A stretch of 64,000 nucleotides of DNA. It comes from Meridianimarinicoccus sp. MJW13 (GTDB lineage: Bacteria > Pseudomonadota > Alphaproteobacteria > Rhodobacterales > Rhodobacteraceae). The position numbers were made by a program, and so were the translations under genes. This document shows positions 42,469 through 51,322 of the stretch, piece by piece (within the stretch, counting starts at the first letter, position 1; each line of letters starts with the position of its first letter). The stretch spans positions 186,001-250,000 of the forward strand of contig NZ_JACNMU010000003.1 in the NCBI RefSeq assembly GCF_014901205.1, written 5' to 3'. Under the pieces are notes generated by a model. The model saw only the letters and a list, made by a program, of their open reading frames with translations, was not told where the DNA came from and ran no database searches.

Positions 42469-43604
42469 TAGACTGCCTCTCTGTTGCTCACTCCGTTGCC
42501 AGACGGATGCGCGAGCCTGCCAATGTTGTTCATATGCCCGCGGAGCGCCGCACGCCAGCTCGGATAGACGTTGTAGGGAAGCCCATGATCTCGCGCAGCC
42601 TCGGCGACAATCCTTGCCAGGGCGGGATAGTGCCGGTGACTCACGCCCGGAAAGAGGTGGTGTTCGACTTGGAAATTTAGCCCGCCAAAATACCAAGCCG
42701 CAAGAACGTTGTCAGGTGCAAAATCGGCGGTAGTGCGCAACTGGTGCACCGCCCATTCCTCCTCCACCGTGCGCTCGTCGGCGGAGAGGTGCGGGAACTC
42801 GGTGACGTCATTCATGTGGGCGAGCTGGAATACACAGGTGAGGATCAGGCCGAAGACGACATGGAATAGCGCTAGTGCGCCCAACGCCGACCAAACGCCG
42901 AGAACCCAGACTGGCAAGGCGACGAAGCCGACCACATAAACGAACTTCGTAAGCCAGAATTCCGAGTGCTGGGCCAGAGTCATCGTCGGCAGGTCGAGAT
43001 AAGGGTTTAGCCGGCCGGTAAAATACTGCTTGAAGTCCTTGATGAAGAACCACTCCACGGTCGCTGCTGCGTAGATCACGGGCCAGTAGAAGGGTTGCAG
43101 TCGGTGCCACGGCTGGTGCGGCTGGTCGGGTGAGAGTCGTAAGCTGCCACGGGTCTCGATATCGTCGTCCCAAGCGTGAAGGTTTGTAAAGCGGTGGTGG
43201 AATACATGGTGCTTTTGTTGCCAAAGAAACCTCGACGGTCCCAGCAGAAGACAGCAGAAAATGGCTGTGGTATCGTTGCAGGCCTTGCTGCGGGAGAAGC
43301 CATGATGGTTGGAATCGTGGAAGATATTGAAGCCAACTCCTGCAGCTGCTGCACCGAGTGAAACCGCGGCGGTGAGCCGCATCTCGATGGTTTCAGCGAG
43401 GAGCATGGTCGTGTAGCTCAGCGCAAACCAGCCAAGCATTATTAGCGCTTTACCCACGATCCCGCCTTGACGGCTTTGACCGGTCTCGTCAAAAAATTCT
43501 GAAACCCTCTGTTTAAGTTGCCGATACAGGCACGGTTCTAAAATAAACTTTGGGCGCATTGCGTTTTGGGCCAGGCCCTTTCTGTCACCTCTGGTGTGGT
43601 TCAC
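42468..43604 (-). CDS. membrane-bound fatty acid desaturase
   Basis: 378 aa with paired hydrophobic spans and the three histidine boxes of acyl-lipid/acyl-CoA desaturases: HDSNHHG (about residue 95), HHVFHHRFTN (about 131) and QVEHHLFPG (about 318). QxxHH in the third box is typical of front-end desaturases. It uses O2 and a di-iron centre to introduce a double bond. No fused cytochrome b5 domain. GTG start overlaps the radical SAM stop (GTGA), and its stop overlaps the methyltransferase start. Confidence 0.92.
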   Translation of the reverse strand: MNHTRGDRKGLAQNAMRPKFILEPCLYRQLKQRVSEFFDETGQSRQGGIVGKALIMLGWFALSYTTMLLAETIEMRLTAAVSLGAAAAGVGFNIFHDSNHHGFSRSKACNDTTAIFCCLLLGPSRFLWQQKHHVFHHRFTNLHAWDDDIETRGSLRLSPDQPHQPWHRLQPFYWPVIYAAATVEWFFIKDFKQYFTGRLNPYLDLPTMTLAQHSEFWLTKFVYVVGFVALPVWVLGVWSALGALALFHVVFGLILTCVFQLAHMNDVTEFPHLSADERTVEEEWAVHQLRTTADFAPDNVLAAWYFGGLNFQVEHHLFPGVSHRHYPALARIVAEAARDHGLPYNVYPSWRAALRGHMNNIGRLAHPSGNGVSNREAV

Positions 43605-45190
43605 GTTGTCTCTAGTTCCGGAAGTACGGCCATCCTATTGCCTTCATAGACCAACGCTCGGTCGAGTTCGCCAATTGCCAGTTTAGTGTAACCAGCGAGG
43701 TGAGTATACATTGCCATCATCACCATGACCGACTTCAGGCTTCGCGGACGCGAAAACAAAACCTTCAGCGCTACCAATCCGAAGGGTCGGATGAACTGAG
43801 GGTAAGTGCGTGATAATCGCCAGACGAGCCTGCCCCAACGCCGCAAATCCTTGATCACAGCGCGCCTATCCGAGGTGCCCAGCAACGTTCGGTTGTGCAA
43901 CAATCGGGCAGTCAGCAACATTCGCCGACAATAGTTGTCAATGTCATATAGTTCCGAAATAACCTTTCGAAAATCTCGTAGTATCTCCTCCCGAGGTCGA
44001 ATGGTTTCGAAGTTGAGGCCCACCATGGCTCCACCGCCCACTCGGGCAACACCGAGCTGATCTGCCTTGGAGAGCCTCTTCTCTTTTGCCAGGCGGCGCG
44101 ACAACTGAGTTCTCGGCAGAGCATAAAGCATGTGAACAAGCGCTATCGCCACGCCACTCTCTCTAATCATTTCGAGCATGGCGTCAGCCGTCTTGTCAGT
44201 TTCTTCATCGAATCCGATAATGAAGCCACCGGTCACGAATATTCCGTATTCACCGAGGCGTGCGATATTTTTGGCAAAGTCACGATGCATGTTCTGTTTT
44301 TTTCGGGTTTGCATCAGCACTTGGTCATCCGGGCTTTCAAATCCGATAAAGACGCTAAAAATCCTTGCTTCGCGCAGCATCTCCAAAAGCGAAGCATCGT
44401 CCGCAATGTTGATCGTAGCCGATGTGTAGAACTGAAATGGATAGCCATGCTGCTTTTGCCAGTCAGCAATCCCTGGCAGTATCGCGCGCACCGCCTTCTT
44501 GTTGCCTATGAAATTGTCGTCAACGATGTAAATTATGCCTCGATAGCCAGCATGAAGAAGAGCATGAAGTTCATTCACAAGCTGCTCAAGGCTTTTGACC
44601 CGTGGAACCCTGCCAAACATTTCGATGACATCACAGAATTCGCACGTGAACGGGCAGCCGCGCGACACTTGAATGCTCACCTCCATATAGGCATCGAGAT
44701 CGAGAAGATCGAACCGCGGCAGGGGGCTCTGCGTCATATCTACAGAAGATGTCTCGGCCTCAAAGCGTCCGTTCGGCTCACCGGCGTCGATTGCAGCAAC
44801 CAAATCGGACATCACGCCTTCGGCCTCTCCTATCACGAGATAGTCTGCTGCACTATATAAATGGGGGCTAGCAGATGCATCCGGCCCGCCGACAACCACT
44901 CTCTTCCCCTTTGATTGACAGAATTCAATTAGATTGATCGCATCGCGCTGCTGAGTGAGCATACCACCAGTGAAAACAAGATCGGCCCACTCCAAATCTG
45001 AATCAGAAAAGTCTCTCACAGTTCTGTCGATAAAACGAACCGGCCAATCCTTCGGCAGCAAAGCCGCAACAGTAAGCAGACCGAGGGGAGGGATTGGTGC
45101 CTTAGCTCCGACCAAGTCCGCCGGCGTGTCGTAGTGCCCCATGAATCGGTTGGCCGAGAATCTTGGATAAACAAGTAAGATACGGGGCAT
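43601..45190 (-). CDS. B12-binding radical SAM protein
   Basis: 529 aa. An N-terminal cobalamin-binding-like domain (about 1-150; PIPPLGLLTVAALLP, VVVGGPDASASP) precedes the radical SAM core with RGCPFTCEFCD: Cys179, Cys183 and Cys186 bind the [4Fe-4S] cluster. A C-terminal DUF4070-like region ends the protein. The layout resembles HpnP-type hopanoid methylases, which methylate unactivated carbons of lipids. It is the first gene of the run of four coupled genes. GC content is lower than in the two genes that follow. Methylation of a fatty acyl chain is the best guess. Confidence 0.88.
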   Translation of the reverse strand: MPRILLVYPRFSANRFMGHYDTPADLVGAKAPIPPLGLLTVAALLPKDWPVRFIDRTVRDFSDSDLEWADLVFTGGMLTQQRDAINLIEFCQSKGKRVVVGGPDASASPHLYSAADYLVIGEAEGVMSDLVAAIDAGEPNGRFEAETSSVDMTQSPLPRFDLLDLDAYMEVSIQVSRGCPFTCEFCDVIEMFGRVPRVKSLEQLVNELHALLHAGYRGIIYIVDDNFIGNKKAVRAILPGIADWQKQHGYPFQFYTSATINIADDASLLEMLREARIFSVFIGFESPDDQVLMQTRKKQNMHRDFAKNIARLGEYGIFVTGGFIIGFDEETDKTADAMLEMIRESGVAIALVHMLYALPRTQLSRRLAKEKRLSKADQLGVARVGGGAMVGLNFETIRPREEILRDFRKVISELYDIDNYCRRMLLTARLLHNRTLLGTSDRRAVIKDLRRWGRLVWRLSRTYPQFIRPFGLVALKVLFSRPRSLKSVMVMMAMYTHLAGYTKLAIGELDRALVYEGNRMAVLPELETT

Positions 45191-45224
45191 ACTGTGTCCT
45201 CAACGAAAGCTCGCTCGTCAACTA

Positions 45225-45566
45225 TTAACAGAAAACTGCGATGGTGCATACTTCTAGGACACGTCGGAAAAGGTGGGCTGCTCGACCCGATTTCGTTGGC
45301 AAGCCAAACGCCGGTCTCACGCACGCGTGGGCCTGCTCCCGCATCACCACGTAGTCACTCAGCATCCCCGCGACCGCCGAGCTCTCGGGCAGCATCGCCA
45401 ATTCTTCGGCCGCCCGCGCCTGTAACTCCCTGCTGTATTCCACGACCGGCGGACATGCCGCCAAGCCGTTCGCTTCAAAACCCGCCGTCGCGCAGCCGGT
45501 CAACCAGCTCGCCCCGATCACGAGGGCGGCGAGCCGCCGCCTCCAGCATACGGCGTTGAATTTCAT
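45225..45566 (-). CDS. Rz1-like spanin lipoprotein with altered C-terminus
   Basis: From ATG 45566, MKFNAVCWRRRLAALVIGAS leads to lipobox LTGC. The mature part is helical (EYSRELQARAAEELAML). From about residue 78 the sequence after MREQAHACVRP looks foreign, so the end is probably fused to sequence of the adjacent biosynthetic island at about 45330. It is embedded in overlap with an Rz-like gene, as usual for phage spanin pairs. Confidence 0.6.
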   Translation of the reverse strand: MKFNAVCWRRRLAALVIGASWLTGCATAGFEANGLAACPPVVEYSRELQARAAEELAMLPESSAVAGMLSDYVVMREQAHACVRPAFGLPTKSGRAAHLFRRVLEVCTIAVFC

Positions 45567-45732
45567 TGGTCTTCTCCCTAGCTTCGAGGCGTTCCTCCAG
45601 GCGACCGACACGCTCACCCGAGCGGCGGATCGACAGCAGGAACAGAACGATCGCGAGGGCGATAGCGGCGTAGCGCAGAGCGGTCCTCGCCATTGGGGTG
45701 ATCGTGATGCCGCCGAGAATGCTGGTGATCAT
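45475..45732 (-). CDS. small phage membrane protein, Rz-like inner spanin candidate
   Basis: 85 aa: an N-terminal membrane segment (RYAAIALAIVLFLLSI) followed by a charged coiled coil (RSGERVGRLEERLEAREKTN). That layout, and the overlap with the lipoprotein gene and the endolysin (ATGA), fit an i-spanin. Domain call from architecture only. Confidence 0.6.
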   Translation of the reverse strand: MITSILGGITITPMARTALRYAAIALAIVLFLLSIRRSGERVGRLEERLEAREKTNEIQRRMLEAAARRPRDRGELVDRLRDGGF

Positions 45733-46403
45733 CGCCGCCCCCGCTTCCAGTCATCGAGACGCGCGTAGATCGTGATCGCGATCCCGCCGAGCGCCACCAC
45801 GATGAACAACCAGCGGAGCGTGTCGAGGTACGGCACCAGCGGCAGGATGGCAGACTGCGTCTCCGCCAGCACCTGCTGGGCCACCTCGACACCGGCTGCA
45901 CCCAGCGTCGCCACGCCTGCCGCACCACCCCCCTTCATTGTGCGGCTGTCGGCCAGCACTTCGCGGGCGGGCGGCGTTTCAGCTGCAAATGCAGTCGCCC
46001 GGAACGGGAACCGCTCGCCCCACTGGCGCGCCGGGCCGACGTCCACATGAATGAACCCCGATCGCGGGTAAAAGCCGAAGCCGAGGAATCCGACCTCGCG
46101 CGCCGCCGCTTCGAACGCGGCGGGGTCATGGTTTGCCATGGCGATGTCGAAGGCGGCGCCGTCGAGGTGCTTCGAGCGGGTGGCGCCCCCGACGGCACGG
46201 TTGTGCTCGGGGCTGCGATAGGCGGAGCGAACGATCAGCGGCTTGCCCAGCCGGTCGCGCAGGGCCTGCAGCTTGTCGAGCGCGGGTTCGTTGATCAGCA
46301 GCTTGCCGGTGCCGCGGCAGGCAATTTCGGCGGGCGAGAAGTTGGTCCAGCGCCAGGCACCTTTTGGCACGTCGCGCCAATGGTCGTATAAGGTTGTGGT
46401 CAT
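45729..46403 (-). CDS. phage endolysin, D,D-peptidase M15 type, with C-terminal TM
   Basis: About 224 aa from ATG 46403 with GGAGG upstream. Peptidase M15A fold: SAYRSPEHNRAVGGATRSKH, with zinc ligands in SKHLDGAAFDIA and FIHVDVGPARQWG. The C-terminal third holds a membrane segment (WLFIVVALGGIAITIYA) like a holin-type anchor. It cleaves the peptide cross-bridges of peptidoglycan at lysis. Tightly linked to the spanin genes downstream. Confidence 0.88.
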   Translation of the reverse strand: MTTTLYDHWRDVPKGAWRWTNFSPAEIACRGTGKLLINEPALDKLQALRDRLGKPLIVRSAYRSPEHNRAVGGATRSKHLDGAAFDIAMANHDPAAFEAAAREVGFLGFGFYPRSGFIHVDVGPARQWGERFPFRATAFAAETPPAREVLADSRTMKGGGAAGVATLGAAGVEVAQQVLAETQSAILPLVPYLDTLRWLFIVVALGGIAITIYARLDDWKRGRR

Positions 46404-46477
46404 GGGAGTCCTCCAGAAACAAGAAACCCGCCTCGAGGGCGGGTGTGGTTGAGCCAATGAATGGGGATGGTGAGCGG

Positions 46478-46765
46478 CTACGGGCCACCGCCAAATATCT
46501 TGAGTTTGATCGCGATCCCGGCCAGCAGCGCCAGCATCACGCCTGTGGTGATCATGCGGACGGCTGTCTGCATCGCGGTGCGCCGCACCAGACGGATGCA
46601 GTCAAGCAAGGATCGCAGGTCCCGGATATCGAGTGCGGCCTCACTGCCATCGAGGCCGACATCGGCGAGTGCGCGCTTGGCACCTACCTCGGCCGCCCGC
46701 GTCAGGATCGCCTCGAACTCAGCGTCGGGCATTCGCACGAAGCCCTCGGATCTGGGTGGTGTCAT
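46478..46765 (-). CDS. DUF6127 family phage protein
   Basis: 95 aa from ATG 46765, AAGGAGGAT upstream. N-terminal soluble helix (EFEAILTRAAEVGAKRALADVGL) and a C-terminal membrane span (MITTGVMLALLAGIAIKL). Occurs just upstream of the endolysin in alphaproteobacterial prophages; possibly a holin partner. Confidence 0.65.
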   Translation of the reverse strand: MTPPRSEGFVRMPDAEFEAILTRAAEVGAKRALADVGLDGSEAALDIRDLRSLLDCIRLVRRTAMQTAVRMITTGVMLALLAGIAIKLKIFGGGP

Positions 46766-46784
46766 CGGATCCTCCTTGCGCAGC

Positions 46785-47275
46785 TCAGCCGACCTTGCAG
46801 CCCCAGAAGGACGTGTGATCGGCCGCGAAATATCCGTCCGCGACCCGGAAATAGCCCTGCAGCTCAACGGTATCGCCCGCAGTCAGAGGCATCATGGTCT
46901 GCAGCCAGATGGCAGTGGCGAGCGAGACGTGGGTGGCGGAGATTTCGCCGAGGGAGCAGCGGATTTCCGTCGTGCCGTCCAGCACGAGCCGCCCGCGCAT
47001 CCTCGCCGTGGCACTGGCGTTGACCTTGTAGAGCAGCGTCGCGCCGAAGAGGTAGGTGCCATCGACGGGTGCTGTGAACAGGTTGGTCCCGGCATCGAAA
47101 CAGCCCTGATCATTGTAGTCGGTGCTGTTGAGGCCGATCTTCGCCCATGTCCCGCCGACGTAGTTGTCGTAGTTGTAGTACGCCTTGAAGCGCGGCAGCC
47201 GGGGCTGATCGACGATGCCGGTGGCATTGTCGACGCTGAGTCCGTCGACGAAGGTGCTCCCGCCGGTTGATAGCC
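46785..47275 (-). pseudogene. phage C1q-like tail/fibre protein, 5'-truncated
   Basis: The minus frame reads GLSTGGSTFVDGLSVDNATG, RFKAYYNYDNYVGGTWAKIG, DGTYLFGATLLYKVNASATA and ends SFWGCKVG. The TYLFGATLLYKVN block is characteristic of C1q/TNF-like trimeric heads of phage tail fibres. There is no start codon in frame before the similarity is lost at about 47275, just before the DCC gene. The rest of the protein and the structural module are missing. Confidence 0.65.
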
Positions 47276-47340
47276 CTGCATGCGGTTTCCCTGGGCTGGA
47301 AATCGAGGCATTCTTCGGCCGAACATGTTGGGAGACACCA

Positions 47341-47802
47341 ATGGCCGACCTTCGAAAGCAAAAGGCATATTCCTACCGGGAAGACCCCGACATACCGGAC
47401 TTCGATGATGGCGGGCCGATCGCAGTCATGGATGGCGCGTGTGCCCTTTGTTCCTGGGGGGCTCGCACCATCGTCCGGCTGGATCGCTCCGGAGATTTTC
47501 GGATCTGCCCGGTCCAGTCTTCGACCGGAACGGCTCTGGTCCGGCACTACGGTCTGGAGCCCGACGATCCGGAGACCTGGCTGTTCCTGGACAACGGTCG
47601 GGCCTGGTCGGGAATGGAGGCGATCATCCGGATCGGCGAATGCACGGGTGGTCTTGGGCATCTTGCCTCGGTGATGCGTGTGGTTCCCCGCCATGGCCGC
47701 GCGTGGATCTATCGCCGGATTGCCCGCAATCGCTATCGGTTCGGCCGTTCCGACATGTGCGCCTTGCCTGACCCTGAACTGAAGCGCCGGCTCACGACCT
47801 GA
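47341..47802 (+). CDS. DCC-family thiol-disulfide oxidoreductase (DUF393)
   Basis: 153 aa, with GGGAG six bases upstream of the ATG. AVMDGACALCSWGARTIVRL has the DxxCxxC (DCC) motif, followed by ALVRHYGLEPDDPETWLFLDNG. The family adopts a thioredoxin-like fold. It lies on the opposite strand in the middle of the prophage remnant, at the site where structural genes would be expected, so it is probably cargo. Confidence 0.85.
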   Translation: MADLRKQKAYSYREDPDIPDFDDGGPIAVMDGACALCSWGARTIVRLDRSGDFRICPVQSSTGTALVRHYGLEPDDPETWLFLDNGRAWSGMEAIIRIGECTGGLGHLASVMRVVPRHGRAWIYRRIARNRYRFGRSDMCALPDPELKRRLTT

Positions 47803-47827
47803 ATGCCGGTTCCTGGTTCCAGTTTAT

Positions 47828-48511
47828 TCAATGCCGTTCGATCCGCTTCACCAGATTTCGCACGGTCGAGGCATGCCAATGCCCGCCACGTCGTGTCCGG
47901 ATGCCGCGTCGGTTCAGTTCCCTGGCCATGGCCCGCAGGGAGGTGTGGCCCTGCGCCCTGATGTCATTGACCACCTCGGCCAGTCCTTCGGCGAAGGTGT
48001 CTGCATTGGCCCTGACGGTTGCCCGCAGGTGCGCGCCGCCCTTGCCGGCCCGCCGCAAGGCCGCGGCGCCATTGGGATTGCCAAGCCTGACCCCGCGGGC
48101 CTTCGCGGCGGCGAGCGCCTCTTTCGTGCGGCGGGAGATCGCCTCGCGCTCCTGCTGTGCGACGAGGGCCATGATGCCGACCGTCAGATCGTTGGCCTCG
48201 GGCATGTCGACGGCCAGGAAGCGCACCCCGCTGCCTTGCAGGGTCAGCAGGAAGGCGGCGTTGCGCGACAGCCGGTCGAGCCTGGCGATGACCAGCGTTG
48301 CGCCGGTGACCCGGGCCAGCTGCAGGGCCTTGTCCAGTTCCGGGCGGTCGTTTCGTCGCCCGCTTTCGACCTCGGTGAAGCGGGCCAAGACCTGAGCGCC
48401 CTGCCCGGCTGCGAAGCCGTCAATGGCGGCGCGTTGGGCTTCCAGTCCCAGCCCGGATGTTCCCTGACGCGCCGTCGAGACCCGCTCGTAGGCCACCAGC
48501 CTTTTCGACAT
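47828..48511 (-). CDS. small serine recombinase (resolvase family)
   Basis: About 227 aa from ATG 48511; an ATG at 48523 and TTG at 48538 are in frame upstream. Catalytic domain: LVAYERVSTARQGTSGLGLE with the nucleophilic Ser, then LVIARLDRLSRNAAFLLTL. E-helix IMALVAQQEREAISRRT; C-terminal HTH LRAMARELNRRGIRT and GGHWHASTVRNLV. It could resolve or invert DNA between short sites. Convergent with the DCC gene, 25 bases apart. Confidence 0.9.
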   Translation of the reverse strand: MSKRLVAYERVSTARQGTSGLGLEAQRAAIDGFAAGQGAQVLARFTEVESGRRNDRPELDKALQLARVTGATLVIARLDRLSRNAAFLLTLQGSGVRFLAVDMPEANDLTVGIMALVAQQEREAISRRTKEALAAAKARGVRLGNPNGAAALRRAGKGGAHLRATVRANADTFAEGLAEVVNDIRAQGHTSLRAMARELNRRGIRTRRGGHWHASTVRNLVKRIERH

Positions 48512-48593
48512 CACCTGCCCCATGTCCACACCTGCCAAACCTTCGTTGCGCAGCTTTGGTCATGGCTCGGAACGCTCCGAATGCGTAGGGATT

Positions 48594-49127
48594 TCAGAGA
48601 TCTGCGTCGAGTTCATAGGTGATGGTCTGCCCCGGCTGCGGGGTCTCAGGCTCACGAGCGTCGTACATGGGCTCTTCACGCAGGATGCCGTCTGCGTCCC
48701 GGTAGACCGCCAGCAGGCGGATTTGTGTCACCGCTTCGGCCGCGGTGCCCGGCTCCATCCGGGGCACCCGGCTGCGCGCCGCCGGGGTCAGGCCCAGTTC
48801 GGTCATGTAGCGGCCCATCAGTTCCATCTGCTTGTTCGACACCGCCAGCCAGGGCGATTGCTGCACGTAGCCGCTCGGGGCCTTCAGCAGCATCGGGGTG
48901 GTGGCCAGTTTCTGCTCGGCCTCCACCCAGCGTCCATAGGCCTGGCAATAGGCCGCCAGCGCCGCCCGGTCCGCCAGGGTCAGCAGTCCGGCCTCATGCA
49001 GCGGCGTGGCGAGACGGCGCCATTCCCGGCGCGCCGCAGCGCTCAGATGCGCCGGACAGCGCGGCAGGGCCTCCAGGGGCGTGGCGGCCAGGGTCGCGGC
49101 CCGGGGTATGGGTTTGCGGCCTCTCAC
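48594..49127 (-). CDS. phage terminase small subunit, P27 family (copy 2)
   Basis: 177 aa: MRGRKPIPRAA start, CPAHLSAAARREWRRLATPL, DRAALAAYCQAYGRWVEAEQ and GLTPAARSRV are the P27-family signature. It recognises phage DNA for packaging. It directly follows a similar gene (ATGA overlap) and shares the AYCQAYGRWV block. No large terminase follows; a resolvase gene is next. Confidence 0.88.
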   Translation of the reverse strand: MRGRKPIPRAATLAATPLEALPRCPAHLSAAARREWRRLATPLHEAGLLTLADRAALAAYCQAYGRWVEAEQKLATTPMLLKAPSGYVQQSPWLAVSNKQMELMGRYMTELGLTPAARSRVPRMEPGTAAEAVTQIRLLAVYRDADGILREEPMYDAREPETPQPGQTITYELDADL

Positions 49128-49627
49128 CGGGATGCCCGGGGGCTGTCGAAGATGGCGAAGGGATCATTGTCATCCACGCTGGCATCGGCGCTCACGCGCG
49201 TCCGCGCCGAGGGGGTCAGCCCGAACTCGGTGGCATAGCGCACCATGTCCGCCATCGCCTTGTTCGCCGCCCCCACCAGCGGGTTCTGGATGGCATTGCC
49301 GGTCTTGGTGCGCAGCATCAGCCCTTCGGTGAGCGCGTCTTTGGCCGCCACGCGGGCCAGCGCACGTTCTGCCGCGACCCAGCGGCCATAGGCCTGGCAA
49401 TAGGCGGCCAGCGCCGCCCGGTCGAGGTCGCTCATCAGGCCAAGATCGACCACCTTCACGACCACCCGGTCCCATTCCTGGCGGGCAGCCGCGGTCAGGT
49501 GGTCCGGCACATCGGGGCGTGCAACCTCGGGCCGCGGTTCATCCGGGTTCAGGCGATGCTTGCGCGCCGTGCCAGCCAGCACCTTCAGCTTCGTGGGTTT
49601 CGTCCTGGGTCCGCGCGGCGCCATCAC
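49124..49627 (-). CDS. phage terminase small subunit, P27 family (copy 1)
   Basis: 167 aa; a second Met (49624) is also possible. RGPRTKPTKLKVLAGTARKH is the canonical P27 N-terminus, followed by HLTAAARQEWDRVVVKV, DRAALAAYCQAYGRWVAAER and EFGLTPSARTRVSA. It is paralogous to the next gene. Tandem small terminases suggest duplication, or two subunits with different specificity. Confidence 0.88.
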   Translation of the reverse strand: MMAPRGPRTKPTKLKVLAGTARKHRLNPDEPRPEVARPDVPDHLTAAARQEWDRVVVKVVDLGLMSDLDRAALAAYCQAYGRWVAAERALARVAAKDALTEGLMLRTKTGNAIQNPLVGAANKAMADMVRYATEFGLTPSARTRVSADASVDDNDPFAIFDSPRASR

Positions 49628-49771
49628 CGGCCTCCATCGATGTCAGTCACGCCGCGACCCCCGGTTCGAATTGTGGCCGCGTCTGCACAGGGCGGGAGGG
49701 GCGGTTGTCGGCCCGATCCCCCGGAAGATGAACCCACCCCCCCGGGGCACAGGTGTCGCGCAGGCTATCGC

Positions 49772-51055
49772 TCATGCCGCCGCCTGCCGTCGCGCCAACG
49801 CCGTTTCATCGAAGCTGTGCCCGCTGTCCTCCAGGGTGGCCACCCTGCCGGTGAAGGCCTGCCAGCGCTGCACGGCAACATCCGTATAGGCCGGGTCCAA
49901 CTCCATGGCATGGCAGGTGCGGGCGGTGGTTTCGGCCGCGATCAGGGTGGTGCCCGAGCCGCAGAAGGGCTCGTAGACCGCCTGCCCCGGGCTGGAATTG
50001 TTCAGCATCGGGCGGCGCATGCAGTCCACCGGCTTCTGGGTGCCATGTACCGTCTCGGCGTCCTGGTCGCGGCTGGGGATCGCCCAGAGCGTCGATTGCG
50101 TGCGGTCGCCGGACCAATGCCCGGTGCCGCGCACCGCGTAGAAACAGGGCTCGTGCTGCCAGTGGTAATGGCCGCGGCTCAGCACCAGCCGCTCCTTGGC
50201 CCAGATGATCTGCGCGCGGATGTCGAAGCCCTCGGCGACCAGGCTCTCGGCCACGGTGCCCGCATGCAGCGCCCCGTGCCAGACATAGGCGACGTCGCCG
50301 GGAAACAGCGCCCAGGCGGCACGCCAGTCGGCCCGGTCGTCGTTCCGCACCTTGCCGGTGCGCCGCGTCTGCGACGCGCCCGCCGCGTTGCGCCAGGCCG
50401 GATCATAGTCCACACCGTAGGGCGGATCGGTGACCATCAGGTGCGGCGCGATCCCGTTGAGCAGGCGCGCCACGGCCTCCGGATCCGTGGCATCGCCGCA
50501 CAGCAGCCGGTGCGCCCCGAGGCACCACAGATCACCGGCGCGCGAGACCGGCTGCGCGGGTGGCTCGGGGGTCTGCTCTTCTACCGGATCGGCGGCACCA
50601 TGCCCCAGCAGCGCGTCCAGCTCGGGGCCCTCGAACCCCAGCGCGCCGAGGTCGACGCCCAGGTCGGACACCTCCCCCAGTTCCAGCGCCAGCAGCTCCC
50701 GGTCCCAGCCCGCCTGTTCCGCCAGCCGGTTGTCGGCCAGGATATAGGCCCGCCGCGCCGCCGCGCCCAGATGCGCCAGTTCGATCACCGGCACCGTGTC
50801 CAGCCCCAGCTTGCGCGCCGCCAGCACCCGGCCGTGGCCGGCGATGATGCCGTTGTCGCCATCCACCAGCACCGGATTGTTGAACCCGAACGCCCGGATC
50901 GAGCCGGCAATCAAGGCCACCTGCGCCTCCGAATGCGTCCGCGCGTTGTTGGCGTAGGGGATCAGATCGGCGACCGCGCACTGGCGTATCTCACGCGCCC
51001 GCTTGTCCGCTTTTGCTGCCATCATGACCCCCGCCTTGGAATTGTCCGCCCGCAT
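49772..51055 (-). CDS. phage DNA methyltransferase with ParB-type N-terminal domain
   Basis: 427 aa; starts at 51025/51022 are possible alternatives. Residues 20-120 are a ParB/Srx-like domain (LIPYANNARTHSEAQVALIA; IIAGHGRVLAARKLG). The C-terminal half is an N6-adenine/N4-cytosine methylase with TDPPYGVDYDP and FCGSGTTLIAAETTART (SAM motif). Such fusions are common in alphaproteobacterial prophages and protect phage DNA. It precedes the terminase genes. Confidence 0.9.
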   Translation of the reverse strand: MRADNSKAGVMMAAKADKRAREIRQCAVADLIPYANNARTHSEAQVALIAGSIRAFGFNNPVLVDGDNGIIAGHGRVLAARKLGLDTVPVIELAHLGAAARRAYILADNRLAEQAGWDRELLALELGEVSDLGVDLGALGFEGPELDALLGHGAADPVEEQTPEPPAQPVSRAGDLWCLGAHRLLCGDATDPEAVARLLNGIAPHLMVTDPPYGVDYDPAWRNAAGASQTRRTGKVRNDDRADWRAAWALFPGDVAYVWHGALHAGTVAESLVAEGFDIRAQIIWAKERLVLSRGHYHWQHEPCFYAVRGTGHWSGDRTQSTLWAIPSRDQDAETVHGTQKPVDCMRRPMLNNSSPGQAVYEPFCGSGTTLIAAETTARTCHAMELDPAYTDVAVQRWQAFTGRVATLEDSGHSFDETALARRQAAA

Positions 51056-51322
51056 CGGGGCGCTTCAATGGCAGTATAGCAATCCAGGAAAGCGTATATA
51101 ACCCAGACAGTTACCGACAATTCCCGACAGATCAAGACAAGCCGATGAGACCCGCAAAAGGGGCCTGGCGCAGGCACGCCCACCATTGGAGCACCGGTTT
51201 CGCCATTTCACCCGGCCAAACCACACCAATGACAAAAGTGACAGTTTTTCCATTATCCCACGTATAGGAAAAAGACGGGAGTTTTCCCTATACGCCCGAT
51301 AGTCTGTCTTTTGTCACTTTTG

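Noticed and set aside
48725-51079. Plus-strand ORF of 784 codons across the terminase and methylase genes
   Set aside because: Proline/arginine-rich antisense shadow; the minus-strand genes carry clear conserved domains.
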